This document shows positions 52,072 to 63,279 of a stretch of 64,000 bases of DNA, piece by piece. The notes beneath the pieces were generated by a model. It had not been told where the DNA came from, searched no databases, and saw only the letters and a program-made list of their open reading frames with translations. The translations under genes and the position numbers were made by a program. The stretch spans positions 496,001 to 560,000 of the forward strand of contig JAQSEB010000058.1 in NCBI GenBank assembly GCA_030063045.1, given 5' to 3'. This DNA is from Pratylenchus scribneri (lineage: Eukaryota > Nematoda > Chromadorea > Rhabditida > Pratylenchidae). Each line of letters starts with the position of its first letter. Position 1 is the stretch's first letter.

Positions 52072-53036
52072 ATGCCATTTCCATTGGATTCTGCCGATCA
52101 ACCGGGCACATCCTCCGCCTCAATGGGTGCCGCTGGTGCCGGAATTGAGGAGGTGGCCCACCATTGTGCTCCCTATCAATTCGCATTCGAATGCGGTGCC
52201 CCAAATTGTTGTGCCTCCTATCATCAGCGGTTTTTGATGCTCCTCGGCTCATTGGCCATTTTTGCAATGGCCATTTTGGTCCTTCTCATTTGGATGTCCC
52301 TGCAATGGCGACCGCGCCAATGGCAACGAAGGTGCACTCATAATTTTATTGTTGGTTGGGAAAAATAATTTTGGATTGAAAAAATAAATGAAATATATTC
52401 AATTTCTTTGAAAAAAACCCCTAGACTCGGGGAGGAATCGAACCGGCGGCCCTTGTGGAAAACCAAAAGCTTTACCAACTGCGCTACGCGGCCACTGATG
52501 ACTGGCGTTATATTTTATTCCTACTTATAGGAAGGAAAAAGATTTAATCAAATTTCTCCCTAACATTATTAATCATTTGGATATTGCTTCGGGGGAACCA
52601 TGTCATTAGTAACAAAGGTGTGACTAATATTTTATTCACGGTAAAGGAAAAATAATTTTTTGGAATCAAAAAACAAAAGAAATAAATGAAAAAAATCATT
52701 GGACTCTGAGAGGAATCGAACCCGCGACCCCCAGTGGTTAAAATTCGAAGCTTTACCAACTGAGCTACGTGACTATTGTTGATGGGGCTGAATAAATTAA
52801 TCCTATTATACTTAAAGGAATAAAATTAATCCAATAATTTCCTCTCTAATTATTCCATCTTTAATCCTTCAGAGCCGGACCAAACAAACGAATGTCGGAA
52901 GTTGAATTGAAAAGCTGCGAGGAGACTCGTTATTTGAGGAGGATGTCCGAATTAAAGTTAGTCAAAAATTGAAAAAATTAATTTAAAATCAATTCCCATT
53001 TATAGCCCGAATATTCGACGGGAACCAACTGAATGA
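52072..53036 (+). CDS. Small single-pass membrane protein, nematode-type, function unknown
   Basis: Three exons: 52072-52330, about 52872-52955 and about 53006-53036, ending at TGA 53034-53036. The protein is about 125 residues. The N-terminus is Ser/Gly/Ala-rich, a Cys-rich juxtamembrane segment (FECGAPNCCASYHQRF) follows, then one hydrophobic helix (LMLLGSLAIFAMAILVLLIW). A basic/acidic tail with SELNPNIRREPTE ends it. No signal peptide is obvious, so it may be a tail-facing type II/III membrane protein. The 540-bp first intron carries two minus-strand tRNA-like repeats. I do not recognise the family. The exon joins keep the frame, which supports a real gene. Confidence 0.6.
52424..52493 (-). 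repeat. tRNA-like (box A/box B) repeat, copy 1
   Basis: Minus strand: box A TAGCGCAGTTGGTAAAGC and B box GGTTCGATTCC are good, and a T run follows (52419-52413) as a Pol III terminator would. The acceptor halves do not pair, so it is unlikely to be a working tRNA. It probably belongs to a second tRNA-derived SINE family. Confidence 0.55.
52702..52774 (-). repeat. tRNA-like (box A/box B) repeat, copy 2
   Basis: Minus strand: box A TAGCTCAGTTGGTAAAGC and B box GGTTCGATTCC, followed by GAGTCCAATGATTTTTTTC, which parallels copy 1 in the same intron. The acceptor stem is not formed. Confidence 0.55.
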
Positions 53037-53372
53037 ATGAGGAAAATGGTGGAGGAATAGTCAGCGAAAACCAAGAAGAAAAATATCTCCAATCAAATTA
53101 ACATAATAAACCCTTCCAAATTACATTTACCCTTTAATGAAATTTAATTTTGTATACAATTAATTTTTTATAATTTTTTTATTTGAATAAATTCCTTCAG
53201 AACATAAAATAATAATAAAAAAAAACAATAATTTATTTCAATATAAAAAACAACAATTAAATTTTACGAAAAAAAAATGTAGGAAGAAAAATGATGGATA
53301 GGGCAGCGGCGGCACATTCATATTCATACACAAAGGAGGAGGAGGGATGAAGTCATCGCCGTCAAAATCATT
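53037..53372. other. Convergent intergenic region
   Basis: AT-rich 336-bp spacer between two convergent 3' ends with AATAAA-like signals. Nothing else seen. Confidence 0.4.
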
Positions 53373-54216
53373 CAGACTGGATATTTATGCACAGTGGCAA
53401 ACCTGTCCAGGCACTGGAAATTAATTTATTTATTTATTTAATCAAATTAAATTAAATTTTATAGGATAGGGAACAGGGGAATTTTGACCATTTTTCAATC
53501 AAATATAAAAGAGATTATTACTTTTTGGCTATTTAGGCTTTAAAGGGAGACCTAAGACCTAATTAATGGCCATTGATTTGATAAATATTTTTCAATAATG
53601 AAAATAAAAAACCTGTCTTATTCCGGGTAAATTCAAAACCATTCCAATCACTGGCATTTGCCGAAGAAAATTTACTGCGGCCGGAAGAAAACCGCTAAAA
53701 ATAATTAAAATAGATTTTAAAATATTAAATTTGGAACAAACCCAAAAAGGAGTAAAAATCCCCAAATTTCGACGACAATTCCAACCAATGCCCAGCCAAT
53801 TAGGACGAGGAAAATTCCGCCAAAGAAGAGGGCCGACCCCTTTGCTTTGTGCCATTGGAAGAAGAAAATCAGCGTCCTCTGGATGCCAATCACCAAAGTG
53901 AGGCCAACAATGAAAAGAAGCTGCAAAATAAATATTTATTTAATAATTTATTATTGGATGTGAATTTTATAAAATTAGATTTTTTATTTCCTTTTTTTGT
54001 CAATAAAATTATGAAATTGGCTAAAAATTAATTTATAAATAAACCAACATTTCCGATAGCCAACAAAGCCTTGTCCAGGAATAAAATTATGCCAAGGCCA
54101 ATGAATGTGACGCCAAATAAAGTCAGACCAACGCCAATTTCTTAAAAATGTTAATTAAATTTTGCGTTAAAAAGCAGAAAATACTTACGTTTTGAATTGC
54201 TCAGCTCAAAATTCAT
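53373..54216 (-). CDS. GOLT1B: Vesicle transport protein GOT1B-like
   Basis: Got1/GOLT1 proteins are small four-helix membrane proteins of the ER-Golgi, involved in COPII-vesicle traffic. Start [20 protein letters not shown] at 54216. The recognisable block is [20 protein letters not shown] (across an intron near 54050-53925), then [56 protein letters not shown] and a short variable tail ending YPV with TGA at 53375-53373. Four hydrophobic segments are visible and all family landmarks are in place. It is divergent from the glyoxalase gene. Confidence 0.93.
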
Positions 54217-54733
54217 ATTTTGTTCTGTGTATTATTCGCCCTCGTTCGTTGATTCAATTGAATTTTGTGGTCGAATATCGAAAAATATAATTTTTAAAGT
54301 CTTTGAGATTCTAAAATGTTTTTAATTGGATTATTAAATAAAAATGTTGTTAAATCATTGAATAAATAGAGCTTAATAAATGTGATTGTATCAAAAAGGT
54401 TTAATTCTCAGTTTTTTGATTAAACATGGTTGGTTTTCGTTATGGTTCGTTGAAGGTTGACGTCGCGCAACGGCCTTCCCGTTTCCCGAAGCGAAGAAAA
54501 CGAGAGTTCACTTAAAAATTGGAGAATTATAAAGAAAAATATTTTTGACATATTATCCCAAATTAATAATTCACCAAATAAACGAAATTTGAAAATGAAT
54601 GAATGACTCTTCCTCAAGTGAATGAAAGAAAATGATTGACAAAGATCAACAACATTTGTTTACATTTTTATCAGAATCAAGTGAACATTTGTTGAAGTAT
54701 TAAATCACTCCATATTTTTCCTTAAGACAAAAA
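54217..54733. promoter_or_regulatory. Divergent promoter region, GOT1B-like and glyoxalase I
   Basis: A 517-bp divergent spacer with a GC-rich island near 54457-54505 (GACGTCGCGCAACGGCC). TCCTTAAG sits just upstream of the glyoxalase ATG and may be the trans-splice acceptor. No gene seen. Confidence 0.4.
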
Positions 54734-55457
54734 ATGACAAGCCAAAATAACAGTGCCGAAAATGGCATTCCAGCAAATGAGGTTTTTATATTCATTTAAG
54801 CATTTTTATTTTAATTTTTAAATAGATTCAACAATTGATCAATGAACCGGATGAATCGACCAAAGGATTTTATTTCCAACAGACAATGTATATCCCAAAA
54901 ATTAATTTAATCAATAAAAATTCACCAAATTTAAGGTATCGAATCAAGGATCCGAAGAAAAGTGTCCCATTCTACACAAATGTGCTTGGCATGCGTTTGC
55001 TGAAGCAATTGGATTTCAAAGAGGCAAAATTTTCACTCTTCTTCATGGGCTATAAAGATGCAAATGAAATACCGACTGACGATGGGGAACGACAAAAATT
55101 TGCGCTGTCCACCCATTCAACTATTGAACTGACATAGTAAGAATTGAACGATTTTCCTATTTTATTATATTAATTAAGCAATTGGGGAACCGAAGGTGAC
55201 CCGAATTTTGCTTATCACAATGGGAATAAGGAACCACGCGGCTATGGTCTGTTTTTGAATAAATAATTGTCATTAACTAAACATTTTTAGGTCATATTGG
55301 AATTGCGGTGCCCGATGTTTACGCTGCCTGTGATCGATTCGAGAAATTGGGCGTCAAATTTGTGAAAAAGCCAAACGATGGACGAATGAAGGGATTGGCA
55401 TTCATTGAGGACCCCGATGGATATTGGATCGAAATTTTCAATCCGAATGCAGTTTAA
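54734..55457 (+). CDS. GLO1: Lactoylglutathione lyase (glyoxalase I)
   Basis: Glyoxalase I isomerises the hemithioacetal of methylglyoxal and glutathione to S-lactoylglutathione. ATG 54734 begins [11 protein letters not shown]. After a short intron the block FYFQQTMY (with the first metal-ligand Gln) is joined over another intron (about 54889-54935) to [30 protein letters not shown] supplies the first metal Glu and is split by an intron (about 55136-55180). [18 protein letters not shown] supplies the His, and [15 protein letters not shown] supplies the catalytic second Glu. The stop is TAA 55455-55457. The four zinc/nickel ligands of the eukaryotic family are all present. Confidence 0.95.
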
Positions 55458-55557
55458 TTGACAAATTCAATTAAAATTATTTTATTTATTTTTCAATAGT
55501 TTTCAAAGGAGGAAAATGGATAAATAATTGAATATATTTGTGAATTGAGCAAACAAA

Positions 55558-56745
55558 TCAGCCAGTAAAGCCCGGGTCCCATCCTTCTTTCATTGATTTT
55601 TGTAATTCTATTGCACGATCATGAAACATCTTCGCCCTAAAATATCCAATTTAAAAATGCACAAAAGTTTAGTCAAACTTGTCAGGATCCTTGGGAACAT
55701 CGTCTCCAATCCGATAAATCCGTGAAATGTTTATGCATGACTGAATTTATATTTTATTGGAATATAGTATAAATTTCCCTTTAACCTGTGCCACATTTCC
55801 CTCCTCGCATGCCTTGATCCCATATTCCAAAGCCTTGTTCATGTCTCGGGTCAATGAGCCGGTTTTCATGTTCAGGGGTGTCGCTCTGCCTTTTCGTTTT
55901 GAAAATTTCGCAGTTGGGCCCAAATACCTGAATATTTATTATTTAATTTTTAATGATGAGTAAAAACGGAATTAATATTTAAATTTTGAATTCTGATTTC
56001 TTTAACTCTTTCCGGAAAGAGATTGTAATTGTATTTCTAGTAATAGCGATTGTAATTGGGTTTTAAAGTAATTGTTTAGTCATATTTCAGTATATAAATT
56101 TAAAAAAAATTACTGATTATTATTACCTATTTATATTTATTGTTTGGTGACTAACCATGTGCTGAGTGTCCAACAAGCATAATAATCATCACCATCGCAC
56201 GCTCTCCTCATCAATTGCTCTGCTTTGGCGGAATCCGGCTCTCTATCGTGGCCACCGTTCCAATAAATTAGGGAAAGTAACCGGCAAGCACCATATATTT
56301 TTGCATCACAGGCCACTTCCAACGGAGTAATTGCCTAAATATTTTATTTTCTAATGTTTAATTTGTTCTCAAAACCTTCTTGAAACTGGGCTCACACATT
56401 CGTCCTGCCATCAAATATTGAGCATATTTATAACAACTTCTTGGCCATTTCCGTTGATCGCAATTTTCTCGAAATACATTTAAAGCTTCTCCAAAATTTT
56501 GTTCAATTGCTTCGAAATATTCGCCGAGTAATTGACAGGAATCAGCCTAAAAATGAATAAATTTTATCTCTGATTTAATATTTTTTAGATTTATATACGT
56601 TTTTCTCCTCGAAACATCCGTATCGATATTCAATGCCAATGTTTTTGACGTATTCTCGCCGCTCATCTTGGATCTCTTTGGGCGTTAGACCACCCTCCAA
56701 GTCCAAAAATTCTTCTTCTTTCCTCTTCTTTTTCCATGAAAACAT
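55558..56745 (-). CDS. coa-7: Cytochrome c oxidase assembly factor 7 (Sel1-repeat protein)
   Basis: COA7 is a Cys-rich Sel1/TPR-like protein of the mitochondrial intermembrane space needed for respiratory-complex assembly. Start MFSWKKKRKKEEFLDLEGG at 56745. Paired cysteines spaced as in COA7 recur in each helical repeat: EYRYGCFEEKNADSCQLLGE, FRENCDQRKWPRSCYKYAQY, VACDAKIYGACRLLSLIYW, RRACDGDDYYACWTLSTW and GIKACEEG. The gene ends WDPGFTG with TGA at 55560-55558. Introns lie near 56548-56598, 56335-56379, 55926-56145 and 55640-55790. The intron at about 55926-56145 is long and contains TTGTAATT repeats related to the minisatellite at 14868. Confidence 0.86.
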
Positions 56746-56987
56746 TCTCTAACAAATTAATTTTTTAGCCGGTATAAATTTCCTGAATTATTAAAAAGCC
56801 AATACGATTTAATTAATTATAAATATTTGTTAAAAATCAAAAAAATTGAATAGTTAGTAAAACAAAAAATATTACTAAATGAGTCAAATTTTGAAGAATT
56901 TTATCAAATCAAAAATCATAATAAAATTCGCATTCATAAAGGCAAATGATCATCAAATCACTCTCTCTAAAATTCCATTGTAAAACT

Positions 56988-57770
56988 CTATTCACCGGAC
57001 ATCATTTCCATAAATTCTGAAAAAAAAATAAAATTATTTCAATGTTTAAATCCAGAATCCTCCATCACCATCAAAGTCCACTGTGCCGGATCCATCTGTG
57101 TCAATTTCGGCAATCATTTCATCCAATTCATCATCCGTTATTTTATCATCCAAGGCCCGGAGGATTTCACGCAAATCACTCACGTTGATATAGCCATTAC
57201 CCTTAAAATATAATTTAAAAGTTAAATTCCATCAAAAATGCCCCCCCCCCACCTCTTTATCGTAGAGGCGAAAAGCCTCGCGCAATTCCTGCTGCAATCC
57301 TTCGTTGTCTTCACTGCTCACAACGAAATTGGCGACCATCGCGGCGAATTCCTCGAATTCAATTTCACCGGATCCTTTTGTTGAATAGGAAAATTAGAGT
57401 AAAAAGGGAATTGAATACCATCCGAATCGAATTCCCGGATCAGCTGCTTAAGATCCCGTTCCTCAAATGCTTGGCCCATTGTACGCAAAATTTGACCGAC
57501 TTGCGTGGCTCGGATGAAGCCTTTGCCTTCCTTAAATGTGCAGAATATTTAATAGCAATAAAAAATTAGATTGATCTCACCTTGTCGAACATGTTGAAAT
57601 ATTTACGGAATTCTGGAAAAGGAAAGTGACCATTTGAGTAGGCTTCAGAACCAAAACGTACGTTCAATTTGATCCGAGGTCAATTGCTCCAGGGCTTCAT
57701 TCACACGGTCTTCACTCTGTGAACACAAAAGTGCATTAATTAATGGATAGATTTTAATTGGGCTTACCAT
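56988..57770 (-). CDS. tnc-2: Troponin C
   Basis: Troponin C is the Ca2+ sensor of the thin filament in muscle. The ATG at 57770-57768 is the whole coding part of exon 1; the next exon continues [12 protein letters not shown]. Four EF-hands follow. EF1 ([12 protein letters not shown]) is degenerate and probably does not bind Ca2+. EF2 ([12 protein letters not shown]) is canonical. EF3 ([12 protein letters not shown]) is intermediate. EF4 ([12 protein letters not shown]) is canonical and split by the last intron. The protein ends FMEMMSGE with TAG at 56990-56988. The pattern of functional hands 2 and 4 fits invertebrate muscle TnC and argues against calmodulin. It resembles the tnc-2 type more than the pat-10 type, which is my judgement from memory. 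Confidence 0.9.
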
Positions 57771-58282
57771 TCTTGTTGTGGATGTTGAAAATGTGTTCTA
57801 AATGTGATAGTAATTATTCATAAATATCAGTCAAAAATACTTGAAAATGTGACTATTCGGCGACCTGCTGACTTTTACTGGTTGGTTGATTAGAAATGAA
57901 AGGAAAATGGCTTTGAAGTGGTGGATTTTGGCCCCTGTTCCGCCGCTGATGGAGGTCGGTGTGGTTGCTGGAGAATGGAAAGAAGAAGCCATGGCCGGGC
58001 CGTCAAAATCATTGCGCAAACACACATAAAAATTCCACCGGCTTCAGCAGGGAATGGCGGATCAGTTTTCAGCCACCTCCCCCGCCATACATTTTTTTTT
58101 GTTTCCTTCCAGTCTTTTCTTTGGAAACCGTTCAATTTCCTTCAACCTCCGAGATCCGGGAATGGATTAAAAATATAGGAAATAACCAAAATAATTACAA
58201 AATTGAATGAATTAATTTATATGGCAAAATTTATTCCAACCAAAAGTCAAACAAAAATAGCAACAAATTGGAGATAAATTTG
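57771..58282. other. Upstream region of troponin C, no gene seen
   Basis: Contains a GC-richer island at about 57915-58160 with overlapping open frames on both strands but no recognisable domain. It probably includes the troponin C promoter. Confidence 0.4.
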
Positions 58283-58287
58283 ATTAC

Positions 58288-61200
58288 TGTCGCCGACAAA
58301 AGTCGGCAACAATTTTTCTTTTTGAGCAAAATAAAAAGAAAAGGGATTAATTTCAATGGAAAAGATCAACGATTAAAATATGGGCAAAATGGATAATTTT
58401 CCAATTTCCATTATAGGATGTAGGCAAAATTCCCATGGTTCTTATTCTTTTTGGTGATCATTGATATTTAGTTGACCGGCTTTAGAGGTGATCTTCCCCT
58501 GATCCCTCCCTCTCCCCTGTTCCTCACTGCCAATTCACTAGTTGGTCTGCGCTTAGCAATAGATCAATTGGGGATTTGGCGAGGCTATATAAATAAGAAG
58601 AAAATAAACTAAACTCTAATCGGAGAACTCTAATCGGAGGAATAAATCTAGAATCATGAAGCAATAGCCAACAAGCCAAAGGCCCTCCGTGCCTTCCGTC
58701 CCACGCCCAGTGGTCCTCCCCAAGCTCGGCTTGTCCAACAGCCATGAGCAGACCACCAATCTCCCTCATATGGGCTGGACAACTGGCATACTTTCTTCTC
58801 CACTATGTGGGACAAAACAATAAGACTAGGACAGGGGGGAGGTTAACCTTATTCAATGGTTTTCCTCCTTCCCTTTGTAGGGCAAAAGATTCAACTTTCA
58901 AAAGCTCGACTCCCAGAGCTAAACCTTTAAACTAATTTATCCTCCCCCCCCCCCCCCATTTTTTTCTGTTGTGGGTGTTCTGGATTTAGGCTCCCAATTT
59001 TCTGGTAGAGCGACCAGAACTCCCGCAACAAAGATTAAGAGTATGTCCTCTACTGATGAGCTTCTAACCGGGCAGTTCTCATTTGTTGGTAGACTTCCCA
59101 ATTGTCAACCAACTATTCGCCGGATTTCTCTAGCAATTCGAAAAATCTCATACTGCTTCATTTGCCGGACATTCACTTCTCATTTAGATTTTTCTTAATT
59201 GCTAGTTGCTTCCCAAAAGCCTAGCTCAATTTCTCAACCGCTGCCGCTCATAATCCTAGCCCAAATTTTATCATCAATGGAATTTTCCTTCCCAATTAGG
59301 AAATTTCCACATTCAATTAAATTGGAATTCTATCCCTTGAATTCCTTTTAATTTTCCAACATCATTTGAACCATTTATTTTCCATTAAAACAGGAATTAT
59401 ACCAATTGAATTCCTTAAAATGTGGCAATTTCATGGCCCATTTTGTTTTCAAATCGGAATTCTACCTCTTGAATTCCTTTAAATTTTTGCCAATTCATCT
59501 CGGCCCATTTGTTTCCCAACAAAGGGAATTCTATCAATTGAATTCCCTCAATTATTTTTGGCCATATTGGCAAAATTTGGTTGTAATTTATCCCTCCCTT
59601 TTTATCTCAATATCCATTGCTCTTAAAACAACCCATTCAACAGCTCAGTTGAATTCTGTTTTTGGATTGGTTTGTCATTTTTGAAACGAGCCCAGTCCGC
59701 TCAATTTCTTCAAAGGGGTCCCGCGTTCGCCCCCCGCCTTAAATGGGAAAAACGCATTCCTTATTTTGTTCATTGTTGGTGAAAGCCTGTTCCTATGATC
59801 TTGACTTAATGTCCATAGCGAACGGGGGCGGGATCATTACCCATATGTATTGGTCATTTACCGCAGCATGATGCTTGACCTGGTTCCGCCCAACTTGCGG
59901 ACTGGCATCATTGCCTTTCACGACTTCGACATTCCGATCCAAAACATTTCCAAAAAAACCGTCCCCTTTCCCTGGGGCGGGAATTTGTCGCCGACAAAAG
60001 TCGGCAACAATTTTTCTTTTTGAGCAAAATAAAAAGAAAAGGGATTAATTTCAATGGAAAAGATCAACGATTAAAATATGGGCAAAATGGATAATTTTCC
60101 AATTTCCATTATAGGATGTAGGCAAAATTCCCATGGTTCTTATTCTTTTTGGTGATCATTGACATTTAGTTAACCGGCTTTAGAGGTGATCTTCCCCTGA
60201 TCCCTCCCTCTCCCCTGTTCCTCACTGCCAATTCACTAGTTGGTCTGCGCTTAGCAATAGATCAATTGGGGATTTGGCGAGGCTATATAAATAAGAAGAA
60301 AACTAAACTAATGTAAGGTATTAGGTATCTAAGCGGAGGAAAAAATCTAGAACCATGAAGCAATAACCAAGAAGCCAAAGGCCCTCCGTGCCTTCCGTCC
60401 CACGCCCAGTGGTCCTCCCCAAGCTCGGCTTGTCCAACAGCCATGAGCAGACCACCAATTTCCCTCATATGGGCTGGACAACTGGCATACTTTCTTCTCC
60501 ACTATGTGGGACAAAACAATAAGACTAGGACAGGGGGGAGGTTAACCTTATTCAATGGTTTTCCTCCTTCCCTTTGTAGGGCAAAAGATTCAACTTTCAA
60601 AAGCTCGACTCCCAGAGCTAAACCTTTAAACTAATTTATCCTCCCCCCCCCCCCCCCCCCCCCCCCATTTTTTTCTGTTGTGGGTGTTCTGGATTTAGGC
60701 TCCCAATTTTCTGGTAGAGCGACCAGAACTCCCGCAACAAAGACGGCAACAATTTTTCTTTTTGAGCAAAATAAAAAGAAAAGGGATTAATTTCAATGGA
60801 AAAGATCAACGATTAAAATATGGGCAAAATGGATAATTTTCCAATTTCCATTATAGGATGTAGGCAAAATTCCCATGGTTCTTATTCTTTTTGGTGATCA
60901 TTGACATTTAGTTAACCGGCTTTAGAGGTGATCTTCCCCTGATCCCTCCCTCTCCCCTGTTCCTCACTGCCAATTCACTAGTTGGTCTGCGCTTAGCAAT
61001 AGATCAATTGGGGATTTGGCGAGGCTATATAAATAAGAAGAAAACTAAACTAATGTAAGGTATTAGGTATCTAAGCGGAGGAAAAAATCTAGAACCATGA
61101 AGCAATAACCAAGAAGCCAAAGGCCCTCCGTGCCTTCCGTCCCACGCCCAGTGGTCCTCCCCAAGCTCGGCTTGTCCAACAGCCATGAGCAGACCACCAA

Positions 61201-61471
61201 TTTCCCTCATATGGGCTGGACAACTGGCATACTTTCTTCTCCACTATGTGGGACAAAACAATAAGACTAGGACAGGGGGGAGGTTAACCTTATTCAATGG
61301 TTTTCCTCCTTCCCTTTGTAGGGCAAAAGATTCAACTTTCAAAAGCTCGACTCCCAGAGCTAAACCTTTAAACTAATTTATCCTCCCCCCCCCCCCCCAT
61401 TTTTTTCTGTTGTGGGTGTTCTGGATTTAGGCTCCCAATTTTCTGGTAGAGCGACCAGAACTCCCGCAACA
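58288..61471 (+). mobile_element. LTR element with three LTRs
   Basis: Three copies of a ~740-bp terminal repeat: 58288-59030, 59986-60739 and about 60744-61471. The first two begin TGTCGCCGACAAAAGTCGG, and all three end CTCCCGCAACA. The whole block is flanked by a perfect 5-bp duplication ATTAC (58283-58287 and 61472-61476). The third LTR lacks the first ~15 bases and is joined to the second by AAGA, the first bases of the internal region. A purine-rich tract, GGGGCGGGAA, lies just before the second LTR. The interior (59031-59985) has no recognised gag or pol. Each LTR contains a poly(C) tract of different length, near 58949, 60643 and 61385. Confidence 0.88.
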
Positions 61472-61656
61472 ATTACAATGAACAATATAAATGGGATATT
61501 AATTAATAAATGTCAAAGTCCCCTCTTTCACCATCAATTATCTGCCCTTTCATCCTGGGCCTGGGATGTTGTATTTGCGTTGCCCTGTGAGCTGCATTGA
61601 AGGACGCGGTTCTGGTGGTACTGAATTATAAATTACAATTAATCATTATTAAAAAT

Positions 61657-62929
61657 TTATCCCCATCCAACCTTCTTCTTTTTCTCGTGTCGCTCACAGC
61701 TAATCTCCCGGTCTTTGTTGATTCGTTCAGTGCGCAACCGTTCGATCAATATTTCCTCATCCTCTTCGTCGTCCTCAATTGCGGGTGGCCAAATACAAAA
61801 TGGCGAATTGCAACGACATTTGAATTTTGGATTGTCTCGAAGAATGCGCAAAAACCAATAATCGCCATAGTAGAATGTGAGCTCTTTGGAAAAATAATTA
61901 ATATTTTTAATCATTTAAATTGTTTACCTTCTTGTGGATTGATTTCATGTCGAGCAACAAACACCACAATTGGTCGTTCCATAATTGCTGTTTTGGAGTA
62001 GACGAAAATTGGTATCAAATTTGGACAGCAACTTTAAAAAAATATTGATTAAATTTATAAATGGTTTTGAACCCATTGTTGAAGAAGCGCGATTCATTTG
62101 CCAAACGATCCGTCCGAACAAAGAAACCCAATTGAAGCTGAAAAAATCAATTTTTAATTTAAAATTAAATTTTAAAACCGTTTTGTCCTGGAATGCAAAG
62201 CCCGGTGGGTTATTGGAAGTAGATTTAGGTTTCAAATCGTCCGGCGATTCTGGTAAAACTTCACCGGCTAAGCAGGAAACGAAATTACCTAAAAATATGA
62301 TCCAAATTAGAAATAATTATTTTTTCAAACCTTTACGAATTGATTTGAGCGTTCGGCATGCAAAGCCAACATTCGGCTTTTTGAAAATCTCGAATTGATT
62401 CTTTTGCCCATCCGGAATCAGGCGATTTCCACAATGTCCAGAGCATCCACATTCAGGGGTGCATTCAAACAACGTAGAACTGAAGCCATTCTCGCCCAAC
62501 GAATCAATATTCCCAATCCGTTCTCTCTAAATTAATATAGGATTTTTAATTTATTTCCCAAATTTATAACCTTTATCATTTTCACTTTGCTTCTGTTCAC
62601 ACAAAGACATCGTTCATTGGTGGAACAATCATCGCCAGGACCACAAATGCAAAATTGCTAAATAAAATTAAATTTATTATTTCAAAAATTAATAAAAATT
62701 CAACCCGCTTTGGCATATCACTGGAAAAATTAAACTGTGGCCTGAGATTGTAGACAAAAATGAAATTTGAAGTTGAAAAAGAATCGTCATCCTGCGGGCC
62801 AATAATTTGAATTGGATATTTCGCTTTTCCCTGGGATATATCACTAAAAAAGCATAGAAAAATTTATATTTAAAATAATAAAAATTACCTCACAAAAACA
62901 AAATACCCGGTTGAACCTTGAGTTGTCAT
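61657..62929 (-). CDS. SET-domain protein, SUV39/G9a-type, with altered NHxC motif
   Basis: SUV39/G9a-type proteins methylate histone H3 lysine 9. Start MTTQGSTGYFVFV at 62929. The pre-SET zinc-cluster pattern is visible: FCICGPGDDCSTNERCLC (about 62699-62640) and FECTPECGCSGHCGNRLI (about 62470-62420). The SET domain begins NVGFACRTLKSIRKG and continues after an intron as NFVSCLAGEV. The core motif, which is NHxCxPN in active enzymes, reads RFFNNGCCPN here, split by a 43-nt intron at about 62041-62083. ELTFYYGDYW and the post-SET CRCNSPFC follow. The protein ends KKVGWG at 61657. There is no chromodomain. The His-to-Asn change makes methyltransferase activity uncertain. Confidence 0.8.
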
Positions 62930-63279
62930 TTTTTTATGTAAATTTCCGAAAATTCTTTCAATTCAATCCAAAAAATCCAAGCTTCAAAAAGTGAGACTTT
63001 ACTTTATATTTGAATTAATTAAAATTTTTTATTTATTTGGCATTCTGATTTAATTAAAAAATATAATGTAGAGAGGGAAAACGAGGAATGAGGCAGTGTG
63101 TTAAAAAGTGGAGACAGGAAAATTAATGTCTTTAACATTTTTTTACAATTTTTCAATCATCAATTATTTTCCCACATTATACGAAAAATTTTGCCTTGGT
63201 TACCTAGCAATTTTCATTAACAATTTTATAATTTTATTGAATAAAAATCATATTATTATTTTTCAGCTATTTGACAAAA
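62930..63279. promoter_or_regulatory. Divergent promoter region, SET protein and nucleoredoxin-like gene
   Basis: A 350-bp AT-rich divergent spacer. TTTTTCAG at 63259-63266 lies 13 bp before the next ATG and is a good trans-splice acceptor candidate. No gene seen. Confidence 0.45.

Noticed and set aside
52424..52774. Two functional tRNA genes
   Set aside because: Boxes A and B are good, but the acceptor and T stems do not pair.
58524..61376. Repeated 61-81 codon open frames in the LTRs
   Set aside because: They occur on both strands of the same LTR sequence, without recognisable domains.
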